From Bradyrhizobium sp. Ash2021 (GTDB lineage Bacteria; Pseudomonadota; Alphaproteobacteria; Rhizobiales; Xanthobacteraceae): a stretch of DNA of 64,000 nucleotides. Positions 16,189 to 24,278 of the stretch are shown here, piece by piece. The notes beneath the pieces are model-generated. The model saw only the letters and a list, made by a program, of their open reading frames with translations. It had not been told where the DNA came from and ran no database searches. The position numbers and the translations under genes were made by a program. The stretch spans positions 3,268,501-3,332,500 of the forward strand of contig NZ_CP100604.1 of the NCBI RefSeq assembly GCF_031202265.1, in the 5' to 3' direction. How positions within the stretch are numbered: the first letter of the stretch is position 1; every line of letters begins with the position of its first letter.

Positions 16189-16998
16189 GTGGCCGAACAA
16201 AAGGGCCCTGGAGGCGTAGCGAAAGCGCTGAACGCGGCGTGGGTGCGGCCGTTTCTGTTCCTGATTTTCATCGTGGTGGCCTGGGACCTGAGCATCCGGC
16301 TGTTCCACATTCCCGCCTATCAGATCCCGGCGCCCGGCGATGTCGTGGCGGTGCTGTGGAGCGACTGGCCGGAGCTGCTGCGGCAGGCGTGGCCCACGAC
16401 GTATGCGACGATCTGCGGCTTCCTGCTGTCGGCGTTGTTCGGCATTCCCGTGGCGATGCTGATCGCGGGCTCGAAGACGGTGGAGAGTTACGTCTATCCG
16501 CTGCTGGTGTTCTCGCAATCGGTGCCGAAGATCGCGATCGCACCCTTGTTCGTGGTCTGGTTCGGCTTCGGCATCATCCCGAAGGTGATCTCGGCGTTCC
16601 TGCTCGGATTTTTTCCGGTGGTGGTGTCGGCGGTGCAGGGGTTCAAATCGGTCGACCCCGACATGGTCGATCTTGCACGCGCTATGCAGGGCAGCCGCTT
16701 TCAGGTGTTTTGCGCGGTCAATCTGCCGCACGCGATGCCGGCGATCTTTTCCGGGCTGAAGGTGTCGGTGACGCTGGCGGTGGTCGGGGCTGTCGTCGGC
16801 GAGTTCGTCGGCTCCAATTCCGGCATCGGCTATGTGTTGCAGCGTTCGATCGGTACTTTCGATCTGCCGACGATGTTCGCAGCACTGGTGATCCTGGCAT
16901 TGCTCGGCGTCATCCTGTTCTGGATCGTCGACATGATCGAAAGTTTCGTCATTCCCTGGCATGTCAGCCAGCGCGAGGACATCATTCTTGCGGCGTGA
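16189..16998 (+). CDS. ABC transporter permease, SsuC/TauC/ThiX type
   Basis: 269 residues with about six membrane helices; inner-membrane channel of a binding-protein-dependent importer. GFKSVDPDMVDLARAMQGSRFQVF near residue 150 is the EAA-like loop that contacts the ATPase, and VVGEFVGSNSGIGYVL is typical of the nitrate/sulfonate/thiamine-precursor class. GTG 16189 follows GAGGGAG (16176-16182). First gene of an operon running to 24021. The next gene, its binding protein, is separated by a palindromic repeat. Confidence 0.9.
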   Translation: MAEQKGPGGVAKALNAAWVRPFLFLIFIVVAWDLSIRLFHIPAYQIPAPGDVVAVLWSDWPELLRQAWPTTYATICGFLLSALFGIPVAMLIAGSKTVESYVYPLLVFSQSVPKIAIAPLFVVWFGFGIIPKVISAFLLGFFPVVVSAVQGFKSVDPDMVDLARAMQGSRFQVFCAVNLPHAMPAIFSGLKVSVTLAVVGAVVGEFVGSNSGIGYVLQRSIGTFDLPTMFAALVILALLGVILFWIVDMIESFVIPWHVSQREDIILAA

Positions 16999-17016
16999 AC
17001 GAGAAGAGAAATAAGC

Positions 17017-17098
17017 CGTCATTGCGAGCGCAGCGAAGCAATCCATAGCGTCACAAGAAAGAATGGATTGCTTCGTCGCTACGCTCCTCGCAATGACG
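17017..17098. repeat. TCATTGCGAG-type palindromic repeat, copy 4 (short form, inside operon)
   Basis: CGTCATTGCGAGCGCAGCGA..AGCAATCCAT / ATGGATTGCTTCGTCGCTAC..CTCGCAATGACG. It occupies the gap between permease and binding-protein genes of one operon and so is certainly transcribed with them if they are co-transcribed. Confidence 0.85.
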
Positions 17099-17122
17099 AA
17101 CAACAAAGAAGAGGGGAGAAAT

Positions 17123-18124
17123 ATGATGATGCGTTTGCTGGCGGCGGTTTTCGCTGCACTGATCTGGACGGCGCTGGCGGTGGTGCCGGCATCGGCGGCG
17201 GACAAGGTCGTGCTGATGCTGAACTGGTACGTCTATGGCGAGCACGCGCCGTTCTATTACGGCAAGGCCAAGGGCATTTATGCCACTGAGGGCATCGATC
17301 TCGAAATCCAGGAAGGCCGTGGCTCGGCGGCGACCACGCAGGCGGTTGCGGCCAAGACCGCCGACTTCGGCTATGTCGACGTGCCCACCATGATGCGCGC
17401 GGCGATCAAGGGCGCGCCCGTGATTGCCACCGGCGTGCTGCTGCAGACCAGCCCGATGTCGGCGATGGGGTTTGTCGACAAGAACATCAGGAAGCCCGAG
17501 GACATCAAGGGCAAGACGGTCGCGATCACGCCTGCGGATTCGATGACCCAGATCTGGCCGCTGTTCCTGAAAAAGACCGGCCTGAAGGAAAGCGACTTCC
17601 AGACCGTTGCCGGCGACGGCCAGACCAAGCTCAACGCTGTCATCAACGGCCAGGCCGATCTCTTGCTCGGCTATGTCATGGACCAGTCGATGAAGATCAA
17701 GGACGCCACCGGCAAGGACGTCTATCCGATCAAATTCGCCGACTACGGCATCAACATGGTCTCCTCAGGGATCATCGCCAACACCGATTACGTCAAGGCC
17801 AACGCCGATCTGGTCAAGCGTTTCATGTCGGCGACCACGAAGGCGGTCGAAGCGGCCGAGAAGGATCCCAAGGGTGCGGCGCAGTCGATCCTCGACGCCA
17901 ATCCCAAGGGCGGCAAGATCGAAACGCTGACGCAAGGCTTTGAGCTCACGATCCCGCTCTATCGGACGCCGGAAACCAAGGCCAGGCGGCCGTTCCAGGT
18001 CACCGACCAGAACATGACCGACACGGTCAATCTGATGGTCGAATATGGCGGGCTCGATGCCAAGGCCAAGGACAATCCGAAGGCGTTTTATACCAACGAC
18101 TATCTGCCGAAGGGCGGCTCGTGA
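17123..18124 (+). CDS. ABC transporter substrate-binding protein, NMT1/THI5-like
   Basis: 333 residues. Signal peptide 1 to about 24 (ending VVPASA). The mature start (KVVLMLNWYVYGEHAPFYYG, then GIYATEGIDLEIQEG) is the NMT1/THI5 fold seen in ThiY, RutR-regulated pyrimidine and sulfonate receptors. GYVDVPTMMRAAIKGAPV follows. ATG 17123 follows GAGGGGAG; the in-frame ATG at 17063 lies inside the repeat and is not used. Ligands of this class are usually heterocycles or sulfonates, which sits oddly with the sugar-type enzymes downstream. Palindromic elements lie on both sides of the gene. Confidence 0.9.
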   Translation: MMMRLLAAVFAALIWTALAVVPASAADKVVLMLNWYVYGEHAPFYYGKAKGIYATEGIDLEIQEGRGSAATTQAVAAKTADFGYVDVPTMMRAAIKGAPVIATGVLLQTSPMSAMGFVDKNIRKPEDIKGKTVAITPADSMTQIWPLFLKKTGLKESDFQTVAGDGQTKLNAVINGQADLLLGYVMDQSMKIKDATGKDVYPIKFADYGINMVSSGIIANTDYVKANADLVKRFMSATTKAVEAAEKDPKGAAQSILDANPKGGKIETLTQGFELTIPLYRTPETKARRPFQVTDQNMTDTVNLMVEYGGLDAKAKDNPKAFYTNDYLPKGGS

Positions 18125-18141
18125 GCGCGACAAGCAGATGC

Positions 18142-18223
18142 CGTCATTCCGGGGCGATGCGAAGCATCGAACCCGGAATCTCGAGATTCCGGGTCTGGTC
18201 CTGCGGACCATCCCGGAATGACG
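18142..18223. repeat. CGTCATTCCGGGG-type palindromic repeat inside operon
   Basis: CGTCATTCCGGGGCGATGCG at the left and GGACCATCCCGGAATGACG at the right, with an inner CGGAATCTCGAGATTCCG hairpin. It fills the gap between the binding-protein and ATPase genes. Only copy of this type in the window. Confidence 0.8.
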
Positions 18224-18258
18224 GATTCGCAACACCGCTTTTCGAATGGATTTGCTGA

Positions 18259-19101
18259 ATGAGCGCAGCGACCAAACAAATCGATCAGCCGGCCGCGCAT
18301 CTGCGCCTGGTGTCCGATCGCGCCGCCAGCGGCACGGCGGGGATCACGCTCTCCGGCGTGTCGAAAACCTACCGGTCGCGCGACGGCGATGTGCCGTCGC
18401 TGCGGCCGCTCGACTTCCACATCAACGAAGGCGAGTTCTTTGTCGTGGTCGGTCCGTCCGGCTGCGGCAAGTCCACATTGCTCAAGATGATCTCCGGCCT
18501 GCTGCCGCCCTCAACCGGCGAGATCCTCGTCGAAGGCGAGCAGGTGACAAAACCGCACGGCAATGTCGGCATCGTGTTCCAGAACGCGCTGCTGCTGCCG
18601 TGGCGCAACATCCTGTCCAACGTGATGTTGCCGATCGATATGAAAAAACTGCCGCGCGAAAAATATCTGGCGCGCGCCAAGGCGCTGTTGAAACTGGTCG
18701 GGCTCGAGGGTTTTGAGAAAAAGCTGCCCTGGCAACTTTCCGGCGGCATGCAGCAGCGCGCCTCGATCTGCCGGGCGCTGGTGCACGACCCGAAAATCAT
18801 GCTGATGGACGAGCCGTTCGGCGCACTCGATGCGATGACGCGCGAGAAGATGAATGTCGAGTTGATGCGGATCCAGCGCGAGACCGGCAAGACCGTGCTC
18901 TTGATCACGCATTCCATACCGGAAGCGGTGTTCCTGGCCGACCGTGTCCTCGTCATGACCGAGCGGCCCGGCGCGATCGCGGCGATCTACGACGTGCCGC
19001 TGCCGCGGCCGCGCTCGCTCGACGCCATGGCCGATCCCGCCTTCACCGAACTGGTGCAGCGGATCCGCAAGCATTTCTTCACCCAGGGCACGCTGGATTG
19101 A
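18259..19101 (+). CDS. ABC transporter ATP-binding protein, SsuB/TauB type
   Basis: 280 residues. Walker A GPSGCGKST (about residue 71), Q-loop GIVFQNALLLPWR, signature LSGGMQQR, Walker B IMLMDEPFGALD, and H-loop LLITHS are all intact, so it should power the importer formed with the permease at 16189 and receptor at 17123. An N-terminal extension of about 33 residues precedes the first domain strand. Its stop overlaps the start of the enolase-superfamily gene by one base (TGATG), so importer and catabolic enzymes are translationally linked. Confidence 0.92.
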   Translation: MSAATKQIDQPAAHLRLVSDRAASGTAGITLSGVSKTYRSRDGDVPSLRPLDFHINEGEFFVVVGPSGCGKSTLLKMISGLLPPSTGEILVEGEQVTKPHGNVGIVFQNALLLPWRNILSNVMLPIDMKKLPREKYLARAKALLKLVGLEGFEKKLPWQLSGGMQQRASICRALVHDPKIMLMDEPFGALDAMTREKMNVELMRIQRETGKTVLLITHSIPEAVFLADRVLVMTERPGAIAAIYDVPLPRPRSLDAMADPAFTELVQRIRKHFFTQGTLD

Positions 19102-20504
19102 TGCCTTATCGCCTGTCCGTACGAGATATCGCCTTCTTCGAACGTCCGGTCAGTTTTGCCCGGCCGTTCCGCTTCGGCGCGGTAACGATCAACGCCACGC
19201 CGCAGGCGTTCGTGCGGGTCGAGATCGAGGTCGAAGGCAAGGGCACGGCCACCGGTGCCAGCGCCGAGTTGCTGGTGCCAAAATGGTTCGACAAGCGGCC
19301 GCATCTTGCGCCGGACGAAACGGTGGAAGCGTTGCGGCGCTCGCTCACGATCGCTCGCGAGCTTTATCTCGGGCGCAAGGGTTTTGAGACCGCGTTCGGC
19401 TTGCATGCGGCGTGCATCGATGCGCAGGTTGAGGCTTGCGCGCGCGAGGATATCCCGCCGCTTGCAGCGGCTTACGGCCCGGCCGAGATCGACAAGGCCA
19501 TCCTCGATGCGCTGTTGCGCTGTGTAGGCGTGAACTTCTTCGACGGCATGGCCGGAAATATCAGCGGTATCGACGCGCGTCTGTCGCGCGATTTGAACGA
19601 TGAGGAGATCGCGGGCTTCCTGGCCGGACGTCAACGGTTGGAGCGCGTCGCGATCCGGCACACCGTCGGGCTCGACGACAGGATAGAAGGCGAGGGCGGC
19701 GTTGCCGACGCAAAGGAAACCGCCGGCGCGCGGTATTTCAAGTTGAAGCTCAATGGCGATCCCGCGCATGACGCGGATCGCCTGACCGGCATCGGCAAGG
19801 AACTCGCCACGCTGCCGCATGACTACAGGGTTTCTCTGGACGCCAACGAGCAATATGCCGACCTGACGGTTCTAGGCGCGCTGGTCGAGCGGCTCGACCG
19901 CGATAGCGCGCTAAAGCCGATTGCGGCAAAACTGTTATATCTCGAACAGCCGATGCCGCGCGACGTTACCCGGCAATCGCCGCTGGGCGCGCTCGCCGGC
20001 CGCAATTTCATCATCGACGAAGCCGACGATGGCTATGACGCCTTCCCGGTGGCGCGCGCGCTCGGCTATCGCGGCATTTCCTCGAAATCGTGCAAGGGCA
20101 TCTACAAGTCGATCGTCAATGCGACCCGCGCCGCCAAATGGAGCGCGAAGGGCGAGAAGTACTTCATCACCGGCGAAGACCTGACCTGTCAGGCCGGCCT
20201 CGGCGTGCAGCAGGACCTTGCGCTGGGCGCCCTGATCGGCGTCACCCACGCCGAGCGTAACGGTCACCATTATGTCGACGGTTTCGCCGAAACGCCGGCC
20301 GGCGAAGCCGAAGCGTTCTTGTCGGCGCATCCCGATCTCTATGCCCGCGACGGCAACAAAATCCGCCTAGCGATCCACGACGGGGATCTCCTGACGGGAT
20401 CGCTGACCGCACCCGGTTTTGCCACATCCGTCCATCCGGACTGGTCCACGCTATCGCCGCTGGCGCGGCCAACAACACAAGTTTTGCAGGAGCAGATTGT
20501 ATGA
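19101..20504 (+). CDS. Enolase-superfamily enzyme (MLE/mandelate racemase-like)
   Basis: 467 residues, longer than the usual 370-400 for this group. The C-terminal TIM-barrel motifs are recognisable: YFKLKLNGD (KxK acid/base pair), VSLDANEQY and LLYLEQPMPR as metal ligands, NFIIDEADDGYDA as the third acidic position, and GISSKSCKGIYKS with the opposing lysine. That lysine pair is the MLE-subgroup arrangement. Such enzymes abstract a proton alpha to a carboxylate, giving dehydration, racemisation or cycloisomerisation; acid-sugar dehydratase is one option. ATG 19101 overlaps the ATPase stop and the next gene overlaps it by 4 bp. Substrate unknown. Confidence 0.85.
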   Translation: MPYRLSVRDIAFFERPVSFARPFRFGAVTINATPQAFVRVEIEVEGKGTATGASAELLVPKWFDKRPHLAPDETVEALRRSLTIARELYLGRKGFETAFGLHAACIDAQVEACAREDIPPLAAAYGPAEIDKAILDALLRCVGVNFFDGMAGNISGIDARLSRDLNDEEIAGFLAGRQRLERVAIRHTVGLDDRIEGEGGVADAKETAGARYFKLKLNGDPAHDADRLTGIGKELATLPHDYRVSLDANEQYADLTVLGALVERLDRDSALKPIAAKLLYLEQPMPRDVTRQSPLGALAGRNFIIDEADDGYDAFPVARALGYRGISSKSCKGIYKSIVNATRAAKWSAKGEKYFITGEDLTCQAGLGVQQDLALGALIGVTHAERNGHHYVDGFAETPAGEAEAFLSAHPDLYARDGNKIRLAIHDGDLLTGSLTAPGFATSVHPDWSTLSPLARPTTQVLQEQIV

Positions 20505-21652
20505 CCACCAAACGCCTCGGCCTGATCATGAACGGCGTCACCGGCCGGATGGGGCTCAACCAGCATCTGATCCGCTCCATCGTCGCCATCCGCGACCAGG
20601 GTGGCGTGCTGCTGTCGAACGGCGATCGCATGATGCCGGATCCGATCCTGGTCGGCCGCGACGCGGAAAAGGTGGAAGCCTTGGCCAAGCGCTTCGACGT
20701 GCAGCGCTGCACCACCGATCTCGACAAGGCGCTGGCCGACAGGAATGACACGATCTTCTTCGATGCCGCGACGACGCAGGCGCGCCCGTCGCTGCTGACC
20801 AAGGCGATCAACGCCGGCAAGCACGTTTATTGCGAGAAGCCGATCGCGACCAATCTCGACGAGGCGGTGGCCGTGCTGCGGCTTGCCAACGGCAAAGGCG
20901 TCAAGCATGGCACGGTGCAGGACAAGCTGTTTTTGCCGGGCCTGAAGAAGCTCGCCTTCCTGCGCGACTCCGGCTTCTTTGGCCGCATGCTCTCGGTGCG
21001 CGGCGAGTTCGGCTATTGGGTGTTCGAGGGCGGCTGGCAGGAAGCGCAGCGGCCGTCGTGGAATTATCGCAGCGAGGACGGCGGCGGCATCATTCTGGAC
21101 ATGGTCTGCCACTGGCGCTATGTGCTCGACAATCTGTTCGGCGAAGTCGAGAGCGTGAGCTGCCTCGGCAGCACGGATATTCCCGAACGTTTTGACGAGA
21201 AGAACAAGAAGTACACCGCGACCGCCGACGATTCCGCCTACGCCACCTTCCGCCTCAAGGGCGGCGTGATCGCGCATATCAACATGAGCTGGGTGACGCG
21301 GGTCTATCGCGACGATCTCGTTACCTTCCAGGTCGACGGCACCCACGGCTCGGCGGTGGCGGGCCTCACCGATTGCGTCATTCAGGCGCGACAGGCGACG
21401 CCGCGGCCGGTATGGAATCCGGACGAAAAGCGCACACACGATTTCTACGGCGACTGGCAAAAGCTTCCCGAAAACGTCGTCTACGACAACGGATTCAAGG
21501 AGCAGTGGGAAATGTTCATTCGCCATGTCTGCGAGGACGCGCCCTACAAATACACGCTGCTGGAAGGCGCCAAGGGCGTGCAGCTCGCCGAGTGCGCGCT
21601 GCAGAGCTGGAAGGAGCGCCGCTGGATCGACGTCGCTCCGATCAAGGTGTGA
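20501..21652 (+). CDS. Gfo/Idh/MocA-family oxidoreductase
   Basis: 383 residues. Nucleotide-binding N-terminus (GLIMNGVTGRMG), GKHVYCEKPIATN with the family's EKP lysine near residue 113, and a C-terminal substrate domain containing EDGGGIILDMVCHWRYVLDNLFG with the histidine/aspartate catalytic region. Members are NAD(P)-dependent dehydrogenases of sugars, inositols and sugar acids. Start ATG overlaps the upstream stop (ATGA, 20501-20504). It is placed between an enolase-type enzyme and a DapA-like protein, so it most likely oxidises or reduces an intermediate of the same pathway. Confidence 0.88.
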   Translation: MTTKRLGLIMNGVTGRMGLNQHLIRSIVAIRDQGGVLLSNGDRMMPDPILVGRDAEKVEALAKRFDVQRCTTDLDKALADRNDTIFFDAATTQARPSLLTKAINAGKHVYCEKPIATNLDEAVAVLRLANGKGVKHGTVQDKLFLPGLKKLAFLRDSGFFGRMLSVRGEFGYWVFEGGWQEAQRPSWNYRSEDGGGIILDMVCHWRYVLDNLFGEVESVSCLGSTDIPERFDEKNKKYTATADDSAYATFRLKGGVIAHINMSWVTRVYRDDLVTFQVDGTHGSAVAGLTDCVIQARQATPRPVWNPDEKRTHDFYGDWQKLPENVVYDNGFKEQWEMFIRHVCEDAPYKYTLLEGAKGVQLAECALQSWKERRWIDVAPIKV

Positions 21653-21662
21653 GGTGAGGGCC

Positions 21663-22856
21663 ATGAACAAGCCCGTTTTGCCCGTCTCGTCGCTGTCGCT
21701 AAAACTGCCGAATGCGGATCGTTCGATCGAGACCTATCGATTGGCGGCCTCGCGGACCTTTCCGGCCAAACTTGAAGGCACGCTCAACCGCGTCGCGTTT
21801 TCCGCCGCGCATGTGGTGGCTGATCCGCTGGCCGAGTGCGATCCGTGGCTGACGGCGGCGGTCGACTGGGACCGGACGATCGCGTTCCGCGAACACGTCT
21901 GGGACTTGGGCCTCGGCGTTGCCGAAGCAATGGATACCGCGCAGCGCGGCATGGGGCTGGATTGGCCGACCTCGCTGGAACTGGTCCAGCGCTCGGTGAA
22001 GGCCGCCAAGACCAGAGGCAACGCGCTGGTGTTCTCCGGCGCCGGCACCGACCATCTCGCGGTCGAAGACGCCAAAAGTATCAACGACGTGATCCGCGCT
22101 TACGAAGAGCAGATCGCGGCGGTGGAAAAAGCCGGCGGCCGCATCATCCTGATGGCGTCGCGGGCACTGGCCAAGCTCGGCCGCAGCGCCGACGATTACG
22201 CAAAAGTCTATGACCGCGTGCTGTCGCAGGTCCGCGAGCCCGTGATCATCCACTGGCTCGGCGACATGTTCGATCCGGCGCTCAGGAATTACTGGGGCAC
22301 GTCCAGCCTCGATACCGCGATGGACATCGCGGTCGGCATCATCAATGCCAACGCCGCCAAGGTCGACGGCGTAAAAGTCTCGCTGCTCGACAAGCAGCGC
22401 GAGATCGATATGCGCCGCCGGCTCGACAAATCTGTGAAGATGTATACCGGCGACGACTTCAATTACGCCGAACTGATCGCCGGCGACGACGCGGGCTTTT
22501 CGCACGCGCTGCTCGGCATCTTCGATGCCATCGCGCCGGCGGCGTCCTATGCGCTGTCGCGGTTGGCGGCCGGCGACGAAGCGGGCTTTCACGACGTGCT
22601 GGGGCCAACGGTGCCGCTGTCACGCCACATCTTCAGGGCGCCGACGCGGTTCTACAAGACCGGCATCGTTTTTATGGCCTGGCTCAACGGCCATCAGGAC
22701 CACTTCACCATGGTTGGCGGGCAGGAGAGCACGCGCTCGACGCTGCATCTGGCCGAACTGTTTCGTCTCGCCGACAAGGCCGGCCTGCTCGCCAATCCGG
22801 AGTTGGCGACACGGCGGATGAAAACGTGGCTTTCCACCCGCGGCGTTGAATCCTGA
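21663..22856 (+). CDS. DUF993 family protein (DapA-like TIM barrel, putative aldolase)
   Basis: 397 residues. I recognise DUF993: conserved FSAAHVVADP, LDWPTSLELVQRS, VFSGAGTDHL, VIIHWLGDMFDPAL and VDGVKVSLLD. The family is uncharacterised but related to dihydrodipicolinate synthase/N-acetylneuraminate lyase barrels. The lysine of GVKVSLLDKQ aligns by context with the Schiff-base lysine in the GIK(E/D) strand of DapA. A class I retro-aldol or dehydration step on a 2-keto acid is therefore plausible, and it would follow the enolase-type enzyme logically. ATG 21663 lies 10 bp after the previous stop, behind GTGAGG. Confidence 0.82.
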   Translation: MNKPVLPVSSLSLKLPNADRSIETYRLAASRTFPAKLEGTLNRVAFSAAHVVADPLAECDPWLTAAVDWDRTIAFREHVWDLGLGVAEAMDTAQRGMGLDWPTSLELVQRSVKAAKTRGNALVFSGAGTDHLAVEDAKSINDVIRAYEEQIAAVEKAGGRIILMASRALAKLGRSADDYAKVYDRVLSQVREPVIIHWLGDMFDPALRNYWGTSSLDTAMDIAVGIINANAAKVDGVKVSLLDKQREIDMRRRLDKSVKMYTGDDFNYAELIAGDDAGFSHALLGIFDAIAPAASYALSRLAAGDEAGFHDVLGPTVPLSRHIFRAPTRFYKTGIVFMAWLNGHQDHFTMVGGQESTRSTLHLAELFRLADKAGLLANPELATRRMKTWLSTRGVES

Positions 22857-23719
22857 TGCGGGATTTTTCGGGCGATCATCGCTGGCTGTCGCTGAACACG
22901 GCGACTATCCGCAAGCAGGGCGATCTCACTGAGATCATCGACGCCTGCGCCCGCCATGGCATCCGCGCCATCGATCCCTGGCGCGACCAGATCGCAGCGA
23001 TCGGGCTCGACCGCGCTGCGCGTGCCGTGCGCGACGCCGGGCTCGAGCTGTCAGGCTATTGCCGCGGCGGCATGTTCACGGCCGACGCCGCGCACCGGAT
23101 CGCGGTGCGCGACGACAATCACCGCACGATCGATGAGGCCAAGGCACTGGGCGCACCCTGCATCGTGCTGGTCGCGGGTGGCCTGCCGCAATATTCGCGG
23201 CCCGGCAGCAGCGCCTCAAAGGATATTTTGGCGGCGCGGGCGCAGGTCCATGACGGCCTGGCCGAAATGCTGGACTACGCCAGACAGGCAAACATGCCGC
23301 TGGCGATCGAGCCGCTGCATCCGGCCTATGCCGCCGACCGCGCCTGCGTCAACACCACAAAACAGGCGCTCGATCTCTGTGACGCGCTGGACCCGCAACG
23401 ATCAGGCGCGCTCGGCGTCGCGCTTGACGTCTATCACATCTGGTGGGACCCCGAGATGCTGCCGCAGATCGCCCGCACCGGCAAGGATCGCCTGCTCGCG
23501 TTCCATGTTTGCGACTGGCTGGTGCCGACCAAGGACATCCTCAACGACCGCGGCATGATGGGCGACGGCGTCATCGACATCAAATCGGTGCGCGCGGCGG
23601 TCGAAGCGCAGGGATTTGCCGGCTATTCCGAGATCGAGATTTTTTCCAGCGATTGGTGGGGCAGGCCAATGGATGAGGTCTTGCAGATCTGCATCGAACG
23701 GCACCGGACAGTGGTTTGA
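22856..23719 (+). CDS. Sugar phosphate isomerase/epimerase family protein (AP-endonuclease-2-like TIM barrel)
   Basis: 287 residues. The expected metal-site residues appear in order: glutamate of LAIEPLHP (near 151), aspartate of VALDVYHIWWDPE, histidine of LLAFHVCDW, and glutamate of GYSEIEIFSSDWWG. The fold covers xylose-isomerase-like isomerases, epimerases and 3-keto-sugar enzymes. Start ATG overlaps the DUF993 stop by one base. Its pairing with a Gfo/Idh dehydrogenase recalls systems acting through 3-keto sugars; this is an analogy, not proof. Confidence 0.85.
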   Translation: MRDFSGDHRWLSLNTATIRKQGDLTEIIDACARHGIRAIDPWRDQIAAIGLDRAARAVRDAGLELSGYCRGGMFTADAAHRIAVRDDNHRTIDEAKALGAPCIVLVAGGLPQYSRPGSSASKDILAARAQVHDGLAEMLDYARQANMPLAIEPLHPAYAADRACVNTTKQALDLCDALDPQRSGALGVALDVYHIWWDPEMLPQIARTGKDRLLAFHVCDWLVPTKDILNDRGMMGDGVIDIKSVRAAVEAQGFAGYSEIEIFSSDWWGRPMDEVLQICIERHRTVV

Positions 23720-24021
23720 GCGGCGCGAAAGCGTTGATCGGCCACGCCGTCACGTTCCGCGCCGACCGGATCGACGCGCCGCCTCCGCTGGGGTGCAAAA
23801 AGCCGCATTACGCGATCAAGCAATATGCGCCCGACATGCTGTTTCAGGGCGGATTGACCGATCCCGGCAAGCAGGCCACGGCGCTGGGTTTTACCGACAA
23901 GACGATCCCGACAATCGAGACCGGATGCGACGGCGCCATCGATTTTCATTTCGTCAACGCCGGCACGGCGCTGTTCGGATTGAACAACCGGGTCTATCGA
24001 ATGGAAAAGAAGCCGAACTGA
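23716..24021 (+). CDS. Small hypothetical protein, possibly a truncated secreted-protein remnant
   Basis: 101 residues from a TTG that overlaps the previous stop (TTGA). Codon use (strong G/C third positions) is that of a real gene. No signal peptide or membrane helix. GHAVTFRADRIDAPPPLGC, MLFQGGLTD and FGLNNRVYRM look like the C-terminal part of small secreted proteins of Rhizobiales, which would carry an N-terminal signal sequence missing here. Either it is a genuine short last gene of the operon, or the surviving 3' part of a gene whose 5' end was lost. I cannot decide, and I know no function. Confidence 0.55.
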   Translation: MSGAKALIGHAVTFRADRIDAPPPLGCKKPHYAIKQYAPDMLFQGGLTDPGKQATALGFTDKTIPTIETGCDGAIDFHFVNAGTALFGLNNRVYRMEKKPN

Positions 24022-24044
24022 ACTTGCGCGATAGCGGCCGCAGG

Positions 24045-24100
24045 TCGCGGCCCACGACAAATCCTGCTTCAAGGCGGCTCCGATCCTCTCCAACGCCCGG
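24045..24100 (-). pseudogene. Remnant resembling the 3' end of ornithine aminotransferase
   Basis: On the minus strand, about 24096 down to 24048 encodes ADRALERIGAALKQDLS, against [17 protein letters not shown] at the C-terminus of the intact gene at 26252-27466. The DNA matches over most of this stretch as well (GACAAATCCTGCTTCA is shared). No stop codon at the equivalent place and no upstream homologous sequence. Best read as a small leftover of a duplication or rearrangement of the aminotransferase region. Confidence 0.55.
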
Positions 24101-24118
24101 TCGGCAAAGGGGCACGCG

Positions 24119-24229
24119 TCAGCCGTGGTAAAACGCCAGCGGCAGGAAGATATAGGTCCAGCAGAACAGGACAGCCAAGCCGGCCGGTACCGCGATGTCC
24201 TCGATTGTCATGCCGAATCTGGTGGTCAT
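24119..24229 (-). CDS. Small membrane protein, 36 residues
   Basis: ATG at 24229 is preceded by CAGGAG seven bases upstream, a clear ribosome-binding site. The product begins MTTRFGMTIEDIAVPAGLAV and continues LFCWTYIFLPLAFYHG, then TGA at 24119-24121. Residues about 13-34 form one hydrophobic helix rich in aromatic residues. It lies between the catabolic operon (convergent) and the LTXXQ protein gene, upstream of neither in an operon sense. Too short for most gene callers. The ribosome-binding site and helix support it as real; function unknown. Confidence 0.6.
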   Translation of the reverse strand: MTTRFGMTIEDIAVPAGLAVLFCWTYIFLPLAFYHG

Positions 24230-24278
24230 GTCGAATCTCCTGGGTTCGTAAACTGCGACATGCGTTCTTCGGATTAGG

